Shown here: positions 1 to 6,191 of the stretch, piece by piece
Layout of the letters: each line of letters begins with the position of its first letter
Numbering within the stretch: position 1 is the first letter of the stretch
Assembly (NCBI GenBank): GCA_900754075.1
Contig: CAAEBN010000039.1
Span: 1-13,896 of the forward strand
Length of the DNA: 13,896 nucleotides
Source of the DNA: an uncultured Collinsella sp.
Lineage (GTDB): Bacteria > Actinomycetota > Coriobacteriia > Coriobacteriales > Coriobacteriaceae
Direction: 5' to 3'
Program-made: the position numbers and the translations under genes
Notes under the pieces: generated by a model
Seen by the model: only the letters and a program-made list of their open reading frames with translations
Database searches by the model: none
What the model was told of the DNA's origin: nothing

Positions 1-342
1 CCCTACACGCGCGTCGCCGATTTCGCGGAGCGCTTCTTCGTGCGTGTGCTCCCGCTGCCCGGTGCTATAACGAAGTGCATCGACGCGGGGTTTTCGCCGT
101 CGCACGTCATCGGTATGCAGGGGCCCTTCACCCGCGAGCTCAACGAGGCGATGCTTCGGCAGGTGGGCGCCCAGTGGCTTGTGACCAAGGACTCGGGAAC
201 CGTAGGCGGCACGGCCGAGAAGCTCGCCTCCGCGCGCGACGTGGGAGCGCGCTGCATCGTGGTCGCCCGTCCCGCCGAGGGGGGCGGGGCCCTTTCGCTT
301 CGGGAAGTGGAAGACGCGCTCTTACGGGAGTTCGCGCGCTAG
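1..342 (+). CDS. cobK: Precorrin-6A reductase (CobK/CbiJ family), C-terminal part
   Basis: The reading frame is open from base 1 to the TAG at 340-342 and gives the last 113 residues of a protein whose beginning lies outside the window. The family reduces precorrin-6A (or its cobalt form) with NAD(P)H in the corrin-ring part of cobalamin synthesis and is cytoplasmic. Visible family signatures are VIGMQGPF followed by an ELNEAML helix, the VTKDSGTVGG turn, and a late strand ending VVARP. Family members are usually about 250 residues, so a little under half is present. The C-terminus looks natural and not interrupted, although the decayed IS110 element begins only some 40 bases downstream. In related organisms the domain may be fused to another Cbi enzyme; the missing 5' part prevents checking. 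The family call is by recall of motifs. Confidence 0.85.
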   Translation, partial: PYTRVADFAERFFVRVLPLPGAITKCIDAGFSPSHVIGMQGPFTRELNEAMLRQVGAQWLVTKDSGTVGGTAEKLASARDVGARCIVVARPAEGGGALSLREVEDALLREFAR

Positions 343-480
343 GCGCTCGCCGCGTCTGCGCGCCCTCCCGCCCGCGTGGGGGGTGTTCCTGTAGTTCTGT
401 CAAGAGGGATTCGCCCTTTCGATGAGCGTTTTTGGCAATGCTGACGCAGGCCCTGCCGGGCCTGCGATCTCCGCCGGCCG

Positions 481-1620
481 TTAGGCTGCGTACGGAACCT
501 TCTCCCCCATGATCGCGTAAATCACCTCGAGCCGCTTCCTCGCCACGGCTTTCAGCGCCTTGCCGTGCGGCATGCCCCTGTCGCGGTAGCGCGCGTAATA
601 TTCGCCTCATCGGTTGCGGCTGCGCGCAAAGCAGTTGCTAGAGAATACGAGCAGGTTCTTCAGCCTCTTGTTGCCCTGCCGCGACGCGGACACCGACGTT
701 ATCGACGTGCCGGACCGCCTGTTGCGCGGCGCGAGCCCGCAGCGCGAGGCGAGCCTGTCGCGGCCCGCGATGTCGGCTATGTCTATGGACATGACCCGCT
801 CGGATGCCGTGCGCGGTCCTATTCCGGGCACCGCGAGCAGGCACCTGTACATCTCGTTGGCGGCGAGCAGCGCGGATATCTCGGAGGTCGGCGACCCTGT
901 CTCGGCGGCGTTCTCCGATATCCTTCGCGCGAGCAGCCGAACGGCGCGGTCCTCGCAGGCGACGGCCGCCGGGTGCGGCCTGCTTGACGATTCGACGGAT
1001 TCGACCAGCGCCGCCACTTTGGCGCGCCTGCAGCCGCGCGTGAGCGTCCCGACGGCCTGCGACGAGGCCTCGGATATCGACCACGGGCCGCCGACGGCGA
1101 CCATGAGCTTGAGGGTCGCCGCACCCGAGAGGTCGGCTTGCGCCTCGAATTCCGGGCACGATTCGAGCAATATGCTGCGGAGCCTGTTCTTGCTGCGCGT
1201 GTTCTCGCAAGTCAAAAAGTCCCTTTGCACGGCGGGCGACCTGGCAGCCTCTATCTCGGGCGGCCTGTCGGCCACCGCAAGCAGCGTGTCGGGTATGCCC
1301 AGCGCCGTCTTGACTATGACCATCGCGCCGCGCTCGTCGGTCTTGGCGTCTCCGGCGAACAGCTTCGAGGCGCCGTGCGCGGCGAGCCCGGGCAGGTACG
1401 TGTGCGGCATCCCGGCGAGCTTGGTGCGCGAAAGCACGAGCGAGCCGATGTTGCGGAGCTGGTCGACGACGACCAGCGCGCCCGCCTCCTCCAGCTTGAG
1501 CCAAGCATGCAGGTTGTCCTTGTTCGGGAAAAGCGGCAGGCTCCTGCAGGCGGCGGGGGCGGACAGGTCGCTCCGGTGGAACTCCCAGAGAATCCCTTCG
1601 CGCTCCTCTTTCGTATGCAT
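481..1620 (-). pseudogene. IS110-family transposase, inactivated
   Basis: This is a DEDD-type RuvC-like recombinase with a C-terminal Tnp domain. Reading from the ATG at 1620, the family landmarks appear in order: VVVDQ (residues 51-55), TYLPGLA (74-80), AGDAKTDERGA (89-99), VPGIGPRTASE (264-274), CGLAPRNRRSGTS (294-306) and RQGNKRLKNLL. Three lesions are visible. The N-terminal GIDVGK-type strand carrying the first catalytic aspartate is replaced by GILWEFH. The aspartate expected three residues after KTD is glycine (residue 98). An in-frame TGA at 607-609 interrupts the chain, and the frame then continues without shift through EYYARYRDRGMPHGKALKAV-type C-terminal family sequence to the TAA at 481-483. 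The candidate catalytic serine in SGTS is kept. The frame is also open upstream to 1710, but that part has no family similarity. The protein is almost certainly inactive. Confidence 0.8.
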
Positions 1621-1770
1621 CGGACTCCCTCCTGGACCCAAATTGGGTCCGAGATTTTGTCCGAGGTCCCCAGTTTCCCGATGGGGCGGGTTTCGGAAAG
1701 CGTGTCCCACTCTGAGGGCGCAATCTGGGATGCAGCTTCCGGAACGGTGCCCCTAGGGAAACTGCGGCCC
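1621..1770 (-). other. Palindromic non-coding tract upstream of the IS110 transposase
   Basis: The tract has an inverted repeat at 1634-1650 (GGACCCAA, one base, TTGGGTCC), a GTCCGAG direct repeat at 1647-1653 and 1659-1665, and a nested imperfect palindrome over 1671-1764. The outermost arms of the palindrome are CAGTTTCCC (1671-1679) and GGGAAACTG (1756-1764); inner paired blocks include TTTCGGAA with TTCCGGAA and TCCCA with TGGGA. In the IS110 group the non-coding end upstream of the transposase encodes the bridge RNA, so this could be a relic of that RNA. It could equally be an unrelated repeat. The open frames crossing it look spurious. Confidence 0.35.
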
Positions 1771-1819
1771 ATTCCGGCGTTGTGGCCCGCCTCACACGCC
1801 TTCCTCGGCAGGCTCTGCA

Positions 1820-1856
1820 AACAAAAAGCCGGTTGGAACGTGAATTCCAACCGGCT
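1820..1856 (-). terminator. Intrinsic terminator downstream of the first GtrA gene
   Basis: Arms AGCCGGTTGGAA (1827-1838) and TTCCAACCGGCT (1845-1856) form a perfect 12-bp stem with a 6-base loop. On the minus strand the stem is followed by TTTTTGTT (complement of 1819-1826). It lies 25 bases past the stop of the GtrA gene at 1882, in the right orientation to end that transcript. Confidence 0.9.
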
Positions 1857-1881
1857 GCGAAGTGAGATTATGTCGGGCCGT

Positions 1882-2289
1882 CTACGACTGCGCGCCCTCG
1901 AGGAATAAGCGACGGCTAAAGTAGTTGTACCAGGTGACCAGGAACGTGGCGATGGCCTTCATGGCCTGGTAGCCGATGCTCAAAAACGTGACGCCCACAA
2001 ACATGTACAGGTCGTTGAGGCCCAAACCAATCACCGACAGGATGGTGAAGATCGTGAACTCGCGCTTGCGGCTCATGCCCTCGCGATGGTCGAACACGTA
2101 CTTCATGCTGAGCCAGTAGTTGACCACGACGGACGTGATAAACGAGATCGTGGTGCTCATCAAAAAGTCGAGATGGAACAGCTCGACGAGCGCAATGAGC
2201 ATGCCCCAGTCGATGCCAAAGGAGATAAGACCCACGACAGCGAACTTGAGGAATTGCTTAGTATGAGGTTGTGCCAGTGCCTTGCGCAC
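1882..2289 (-). CDS. GtrA-family membrane protein (copy 1)
   Basis: This 135-residue protein has four predicted membrane spans (roughly 14-36, 42-60, 78-98 and 108-124), the GtrA fold. Typical features are FLKFAVVGLISFGIDW in the first helix, NYWLSMKYVF after the second, and a basic FSRRLFLEG end after the last. GtrA proteins are thought to help translocate or flip undecaprenyl-linked sugars for surface polysaccharide or teichoic acid decoration; the substrate here is unknown. It is clearly paralogous to the next gene upstream. The start is GTG at 2287-2289 with only a weak GGA about 12 bases ahead; no ATG fits before the upstream in-frame stop, so the start is the least certain point. It has its own terminator and is separated from the other GtrA gene by 219 bases of visibly AT-richer sequence, so it may be transcribed separately. 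Confidence 0.85.
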   Translation of the reverse strand: MRKALAQPHTKQFLKFAVVGLISFGIDWGMLIALVELFHLDFLMSTTISFITSVVVNYWLSMKYVFDHREGMSRKREFTIFTILSVIGLGLNDLYMFVGVTFLSIGYQAMKAIATFLVTWYNYFSRRLFLEGAQS

Positions 2290-2430
2290 GTAATCACATC
2301 CAATGCGTTGATGAATCGAGCAGAGGATACTTTAGAGCTTTTGCATGAGAAACGTAAGGTCTTTGCCAAGAACTATACGAACTCGCCAAATTTGCAAGAG
2401 ACAATCCACAAACGTTATAAATCCTTCCGT

Positions 2431-2482
2431 AAACGAGCAAAGCCCACGAACAACGCAGCGCTCGACGCACGTCGTCCGTGGG
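2431..2482 (-). terminator. Probable terminator after GtrA copy 2
   Basis: On the minus strand, CCCACGGACGACG pairs with CGTTGTTCGTGGG as a 13-bp stem (three G-U pairs in the RNA) around a 14-base loop (2443-2482). It is followed by a weak T-rich run, CTTTGCTCGTTT (complement of 2431-2442). It sits 26 bases after the stop at 2509. The T-run is interrupted, so efficiency is doubtful. Confidence 0.5.
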
Positions 2483-2508
2483 CCCCGTAGTGCAACGAGG
2501 AGGCCGAG

Positions 2509-2904
2509 CTACTTGGTCTCCTCGCCCTCCAGGAAGATCTTTCGGGTCACAAAGTTGTAGACCATAACAAGCGCGGTGGCGCAAATCTTGGCGATATTGG
2601 CCTCGAGCCCCAGGCCGGCGTTGAGCGCCAGCACGATACCGTCGTTGAGAGCCAAGCCGATCACGGACAGTACGACAAAGATAATGAACTCGCGGCGGCG
2701 ACTCATGCCCTCCTTGTGCGCAAACACGTACTTCATGCTCGCGACGTAGTTAAAGATGAGCGAGACGATAAAGCCGCTGGTATTGGCGATCAGGATGTTA
2801 AGGCCCAGGCCGTAGTGGAGCAGATTCATGATGCCAAAGTCGATGACCGTGGCGACGACGCCGACGACGCCAAACTTCATGATCTGCGCAAGGAGCTTTT
2901 GCAT
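2509..2904 (-). CDS. GtrA-family membrane protein (copy 2)
   Basis: This 131-residue, four-helix protein aligns along its length with copy 1: MKFGVVGVVATVIDFG matches the first helix, NYVASMKYVFAHKEGMSRRREF the central loop, and NFVTRKIFLEG the basic tail. The ATG at 2902-2904 is chosen because AAGGCAGG lies six bases ahead and because it makes the protein the same length as copy 1. A TTG 72 bases further upstream (2976) would extend it but has no ribosome site. It follows fbp by 78 bases on the same strand with no terminator between them, so it is probably cotranscribed with fbp. Function is as for GtrA proteins generally, membrane passage of a lipid-linked sugar; the sugar is unknown. A link to fbp would be sugar supply, which is inference. 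Confidence 0.87.
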   Translation of the reverse strand: MQKLLAQIMKFGVVGVVATVIDFGIMNLLHYGLGLNILIANTSGFIVSLIFNYVASMKYVFAHKEGMSRRREFIIFVVLSVIGLALNDGIVLALNAGLGLEANIAKICATALVMVYNFVTRKIFLEGEETK

Positions 2905-2982
2905 GGTACCTGCCTTAGGGTGGCGCCGGAGCGCCGCGGGGATGACGAACTCAGCAAGTTTAGCCAATCCCCGCAAGCGGGG

Positions 2983-4899
2983 CTAGGCGCGCTCCTCGAT
3001 AGCACCGTTTCTATATGCATCGAGCAGTTGGCGTAGGTCCTGGATCTGGCTGCGGATCTTGGCACCGGTATCGGTGTCGCTCACCATGCGGCGACGGTCG
3101 GCCTGGTCAAAACGGTTGGTCTCGCTCTCGATGTCCACGTTGCGCGTGAGCGCCTCGGCAACCGTGGTAAAGGCTTGGTGCGACTTAAGGCGACATCCGC
3201 GAGAACTGGAGATAAGCGTGTAGCCGGCGATGCCCGTCTTGGGATGGTAGGCACGACAGAAACCGCCATCGATGACCAGCAGCTTGCCCTCGGCGCGGAT
3301 GGGCTGCTCGCCCTTGGTGGTCTTGACGGGCGTATGGCCATTGATGATGTGACTGGTCGGCGAACATGCCATGGGGGCAACGCCGAACTCGCGCATGATG
3401 TCGTCGCAGACCGAGGGCGACTTGGTTAGCGTAAAGTACGGGTCCATCGGCTCGACCCAGGTGCTCTTATCGGCGATATAGGCGCGCTCAAAGGTACGCA
3501 CCAGGCGTCCGCTGGCGGGTGAGTTAAAGCCGATCCACAGGTACCACATCCAGTCGAGGGCATCGCGGTCGCCGACGCGCCAGGCTCGGCGGGCGATATG
3601 GTCGCAAAAATCGAGATAACCGCGACCTGCGTGCCAGGTGCCCAGGCAGTTCATGCTGCTAAAGGTACCATCCTCGTTGAGCGGCACGCAGCCATGGAAC
3701 AGCAGATTGCCGTTGGTGACCTTGTACATCGAGCCGTGGGTGTAGAGGAAATCGATATGGCGATGCAGGTGATCGGCGGTGACAAACTCGGACACGAGCT
3801 TGTCGATGATATGTTGCTCCTGGGGCGTGAGCGTGTAGGGGTCCGTCGGGTCGACGGTGGGGAAGTCGTTGGTCGTGAGCGGCCACACGCTGCCGACGGC
3901 GAGCGTGACCGTGCCGGTGTCGTGGTCGATTTTGTCGAGCAGCAGACGGTCGGTCATGTCGAACTCGGGGTGACGCTGGATAATCTGACCCTCGAGCTTA
4001 AAGAGCAGCACGTTGATGGCCTTGATCAGCGGGCTGATGGGCTCGCCGGCGGTATAGGTGGCATCGGCAAAGGCGACGAGCTCGCGCAGCGAGATGCCGT
4101 AGTCGTTCTCGAGGATCTCGTAATTGTCGTAGCGCAGGTTGTTGCGCAGTACCGTGGCGATGCAGGCGGGCTCGCCGGCGGCGGCGCCCATCCACAGCAG
4201 GTCGTGGTTGCCCCACTGGATGTCGAGCGAATGGTAGGTGAGCAGGCGGTCCATAATCTTGGCCGCACCGCCGCCGCGGTCGAAGATGTCGCCCACCAAG
4301 TGCAGGTGGTCGACGGCGAGGCGCTTGATGAGCGAGGCGAGCGACTCGATAAAGTCGTCGGCGCTGGCGGTCTCCAAGATGGATTCGATAATGCGCTCGT
4401 GATAACGCACGCGATAGTTGTTCTCGTCTGGATGCGTGTGCAGCAACTCGTCGATGATGTAGGCGTAATCGCGCGGGATGGCCTTACGCACCTTGGAGCG
4501 CGTATAGCGGCTCGAAAGCGAGCGGGCGACCACAATGAGTTGGTCGAGCATGGTCTTGTACCAGGTGGGGGAGTCCTCGTGCTGGCTGCGGACCAGCTCG
4601 ATCTTCTCGCGCGGATAGTAGATGAGCGTGCACAGCTCGCCCTTTTCGTCAAAGGTGAGTGTGTCGCCAAAGATCTCGTCGACATGTTCGCGCACGACGC
4701 CCGAGCAGTTGTTGAGGATGTGCATAAAGGCTTCGTACTCGCCGTGCACGTCGCTCATAAAATGCTCGGTGCCTTTGGGCAGGTTGAGAATGGCCGAGAG
4801 ATTGATGATCTCGGTAAACGCGGATTGCTCGGTGGGAAATTGTCTCGACAGCAGACGCAGATACTTAAAGTCTTGCGGATTGCGATCGAATGCGACCAT
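2983..4899 (-). CDS. fbp: Fructose-1,6-bisphosphatase, class III
   Basis: This 638-residue protein hydrolyses fructose 1,6-bisphosphate to fructose 6-phosphate, the committed gluconeogenic step, in the cytoplasm. The length and the calcineurin-like metallophosphatase motifs identify the class III enzyme of Gram-positive bacteria: SDVHGE (49-54), GDIFDRG (203-209), GNHD (230-233), LFHG (400-403) and NGHTPVK (520-526), followed by DGGF (544-547). Binuclear metal ligands are all present. The frame is open to an ATG at 4944, but the ATG at 4897-4899 is preferred because GGAAGGTG lies seven bases ahead, the protein begins like relatives, and the upstream ATG falls inside a palindromic operator candidate. 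GtrA copy 2 follows. The class is known in other bacteria to respond to phosphoenolpyruvate or AMP; nothing in this sequence tests that. Confidence 0.96.
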   Translation of the reverse strand: MVAFDRNPQDFKYLRLLSRQFPTEQSAFTEIINLSAILNLPKGTEHFMSDVHGEYEAFMHILNNCSGVVREHVDEIFGDTLTFDEKGELCTLIYYPREKIELVRSQHEDSPTWYKTMLDQLIVVARSLSSRYTRSKVRKAIPRDYAYIIDELLHTHPDENNYRVRYHERIIESILETASADDFIESLASLIKRLAVDHLHLVGDIFDRGGGAAKIMDRLLTYHSLDIQWGNHDLLWMGAAAGEPACIATVLRNNLRYDNYEILENDYGISLRELVAFADATYTAGEPISPLIKAINVLLFKLEGQIIQRHPEFDMTDRLLLDKIDHDTGTVTLAVGSVWPLTTNDFPTVDPTDPYTLTPQEQHIIDKLVSEFVTADHLHRHIDFLYTHGSMYKVTNGNLLFHGCVPLNEDGTFSSMNCLGTWHAGRGYLDFCDHIARRAWRVGDRDALDWMWYLWIGFNSPASGRLVRTFERAYIADKSTWVEPMDPYFTLTKSPSVCDDIMREFGVAPMACSPTSHIINGHTPVKTTKGEQPIRAEGKLLVIDGGFCRAYHPKTGIAGYTLISSSRGCRLKSHQAFTTVAEALTRNVDIESETNRFDQADRRRMVSDTDTGAKIRSQIQDLRQLLDAYRNGAIEERA

Positions 4900-4926
4900 G
4901 AAACACCTTCCAATATGGTTGGTAAA

Positions 4927-4956
4927 ACTGATAAACATCGTCAAACGTTTATCAGT
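4927..4956. promoter_or_regulatory. Palindromic operator candidate upstream of fbp
   Basis: Perfect 10-bp arms ACTGATAAAC (4927-4936) and GTTTATCAGT (4947-4956) are separated by 10 bases, 27 bases before the fbp start. On the minus strand the interval between the arms contains TTGACG, a good -35 hexamer, although no convincing -10 follows at 16-18 bases. Two-turn symmetry and position suggest a dimeric repressor site over the fbp promoter. The regulator is unknown. Confidence 0.5.
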
Positions 4957-5014
4957 ATGCGCCGGCTTTGTTTCGATTTAGCGCCGGTGGCTGAATTGTC
5001 GGCTGAACGGTTTG

Positions 5015-5028
5015 CTAAATCGATTTAG
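5015..5028. promoter_or_regulatory. 14-bp palindrome in the fbp/degV divergent region
   Basis: CTAAATCGATTTAG is a perfect palindrome. The half CGATTTAG recurs at 4974-4981, and GCTAAATCG occurs at 7337-7345 in another intergenic region. The interval 4900-5219 holds this, the 4927-4956 palindrome, a GGCTGAA direct repeat near 4990-5010, a doubtful small ORF and the degV promoter; no other gene is seen. A palindrome this short can arise by chance. Confidence 0.3.
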
Positions 5029-5039
5029 TTGAGGTAGAT

Positions 5040-5174
5040 ATGGCGGTTGAGTGGAGACGACAGAAGGTGTTTTCTCAGATATTTATGCGTGGGGCCGGTG
5101 GAGACGATGGTGGTAAAGATGTTCGCTATTTTTGGTTCGAATTGGTAAATAGTGGACATTTGTATCGTATTTAG
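5040..5174 (+). CDS. Doubtful small ORF, 44 residues
   Basis: ATG at 5040 preceded by GAGG five bases ahead opens a 44-codon frame ending TAG at 5172-5174, between a 14-bp palindrome and the degV promoter. The predicted peptide begins MAVEWRRQKVF and ends in the aromatic-rich stretch YFWFELVNSGHLYRI. I recognise no family, signal peptide or membrane span. Base composition is more AT-rich than neighbouring genes, and its end overlaps the expected -35 region of degV. It may simply be degV leader DNA; conservation in relatives would decide. Confidence 0.2.
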   Translation: MAVEWRRQKVFSQIFMRGAGGDDGGKDVRYFWFELVNSGHLYRI

Positions 5175-5182
5175 GCTTGCTG

Positions 5183-5191
5183 TGCGATAAT
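5183..5191 (+). promoter_or_regulatory. Extended -10 promoter of the DegV gene
   Basis: TGCGATAAT has the TGn extension and a near-consensus -10 (GATAAT, 5186-5191), 28 bases before the ATG. No good -35 is seen at 17 bases, as is common for extended -10 promoters. The longer string TGTGCGATAAT recurs on the opposite strand in front of the MetRS-like gene. Confidence 0.55.
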
Positions 5192-5219
5192 TTGCGTAGC
5201 AATACTTAAGGAGCCTCAT

Positions 5220-6110
5220 ATGAGTGATTTTGTCCTGACCTGTGAATCCGCTGCTGACCGAACCCGTGAGTTCTTTGCGTCGCGCAATATCCCTGTCGTG
5301 TGTTTTCATTACGAGATCGACGAGGTTGTCTATACGGACGATCTGTATCAGTCGATTGCGCCGGACGAGTTTTTTGCCCAGATTGCCGCGGGCGCCATGC
5401 CCAAGACGTCTCAGGTGAGCGTGGGTGAGTACGAGGAGTTTTGGGAGCCGTTTGTTACCGAGGGTAAAGACGTGCTGCACCTGACGTTGTCGTCGGGTAT
5501 TTCGGGTACGTATGGTTCGGCTTGCGTTGCGGCACAGATGCTCGCGGATCGCTATCCCCAGGGCGGCAAGGTGCGTGTCATCGATTCACTGGGGGCGTCT
5601 TCGGGCTTTGGCCTATTGCTGGAATATGCCGCCGACGTTCGCGATAGCGGCGCTTCGCTCGATGAGACGGCCGCTTGGATTGAGGAGCATAAACTCAACC
5701 TGCACCACTGGTTCTTCTCGACCGATCTGTCGAGCTACCTGCGTGGCGGTCGCATTTCGGCCGCGAGCGCGATCATCGGCACGGCGCTTAAGATTTGCCC
5801 ACTCATGACGGTAGATTGCGAAGGTGGGCTGTCGCCACGTGAGAAGATCCGCACCAAGAAGCGCGCGATTTCCGAGATGGCTAAGACCATGATGGCACAC
5901 GTGCAGGACGGTGCGGATTATTCGGGTAAGTGCGTCTTGTCCCATTCGGCGTGCCGCGAGGATGCCGAGGCCGTTGCGGCGCTGATTGAGGAACAGATTC
6001 CGCAGCTCAAAGGCAAGATTGAAATCAACAATATCGGTGCTCTGATCGGTTCGCACACCGGACCAGGTACGGTGGCGCTCTTCTTTATGGGCGACAAGCG
6101 CGTGGATTAA
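5220..6110 (+). CDS. DegV-family fatty-acid-binding protein
   Basis: This 296-residue protein has the full DegV layout: an N-terminal Rossmann-like half with KTSQ (62-65) and LSSGISGTYGSA (90-101), the central DSLGASSGFG (122-131), then YLRGGRIS (173-180) and the IIGTALKICPLM lid segment, ending in IGSHTGPGT (276-284). DegV/FakB proteins bind a single fatty acid and, with the kinase FakA, present it for phosphorylation, feeding exogenous fatty acids into phospholipid synthesis. Thr63-Ser64, Ser92 and the GSHTG histidine are where the carboxylate contacts would fall. FakA is not in the window. AAGGAG (5208-5213) sits six bases before the ATG, which fixes the start. The gene is monocistronic, diverging from fbp and ending at a strong hairpin. 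Most genomes carry several paralogs, so the bound lipid cannot be inferred. Confidence 0.93.
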   Translation: MSDFVLTCESAADRTREFFASRNIPVVCFHYEIDEVVYTDDLYQSIAPDEFFAQIAAGAMPKTSQVSVGEYEEFWEPFVTEGKDVLHLTLSSGISGTYGSACVAAQMLADRYPQGGKVRVIDSLGASSGFGLLLEYAADVRDSGASLDETAAWIEEHKLNLHHWFFSTDLSSYLRGGRISAASAIIGTALKICPLMTVDCEGGLSPREKIRTKKRAISEMAKTMMAHVQDGADYSGKCVLSHSACREDAEAVAALIEEQIPQLKGKIEINNIGALIGSHTGPGTVALFFMGDKRVD

Positions 6111-6151
6111 TTTGCCTCATCACGTCGCTGCATGATTGCTCAAACGAAAAC

Positions 6152-6179
6152 GGCCCGCCTCACGTTTGTGGGGCGGGCC
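6152..6179. terminator. Bidirectional terminator between DegV and TIM-barrel genes
   Basis: A 12-bp stem, GGCCCGCCTCAC with GTGGGGCGGGCC (one T-G pair), encloses a GTTT tetraloop. It lies 41 bases after the DegV stop and 12 bases after the stop of the opposing gene. The minus-strand side continues into GTTTTCGTTT, a good T-tract; the plus side has only TTGCTGTTG. It should end the minus-strand transcript well and the plus-strand one less well. Confidence 0.88.
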
Positions 6180-6191
6180 TTGCTGTTGCGG

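Larger units (their letters stand above)
383..1770 (-). mobile_element. Decayed IS110-family insertion sequence (approximate ends)
   Basis: The element is defined by the broken transposase gene at 481-1620 plus flanking non-coding ends. On the minus strand, the sequence just past the gene runs through a perfect hairpin at 446-465 (arms GCAGGCCC, loop TGCC) to a stretch reading TTGACAGAACTACAGGAACACC near 383-404, which resembles the right end I associate with actinobacterial IS110 elements. The other end is not marked; it is placed near 1770, where a palindromic tract stops and before the GtrA terminator. Terminal inverted repeats or target duplications are not expected in this family and none are seen. 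Both boundaries are estimates. Confidence 0.6.

Noticed and set aside
1634..1650. GGACCCAA/TTGGGTCC inverted repeat as an IS terminal repeat
   Set aside because: IS110 elements generally lack terminal inverted repeats, and no partner copy is found at the other end near 383.
614..1756. Long plus-strand ORF of 380 residues opposite the IS110 transposase
   Set aside because: It is antisense to a recognisable transposase and shows no family motif; long opposite frames are common in GC-rich coding DNA.
2311..2490. Plus-strand ORF of 59 residues beginning MNRAEDTLELLHEK
   Set aside because: Its sequence looks protein-like, but there is no ribosome site, and the hairpin that ends the GtrA copy 2 transcript lies inside it on the other strand. 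Best explained as open frame in the AT-richer gap.
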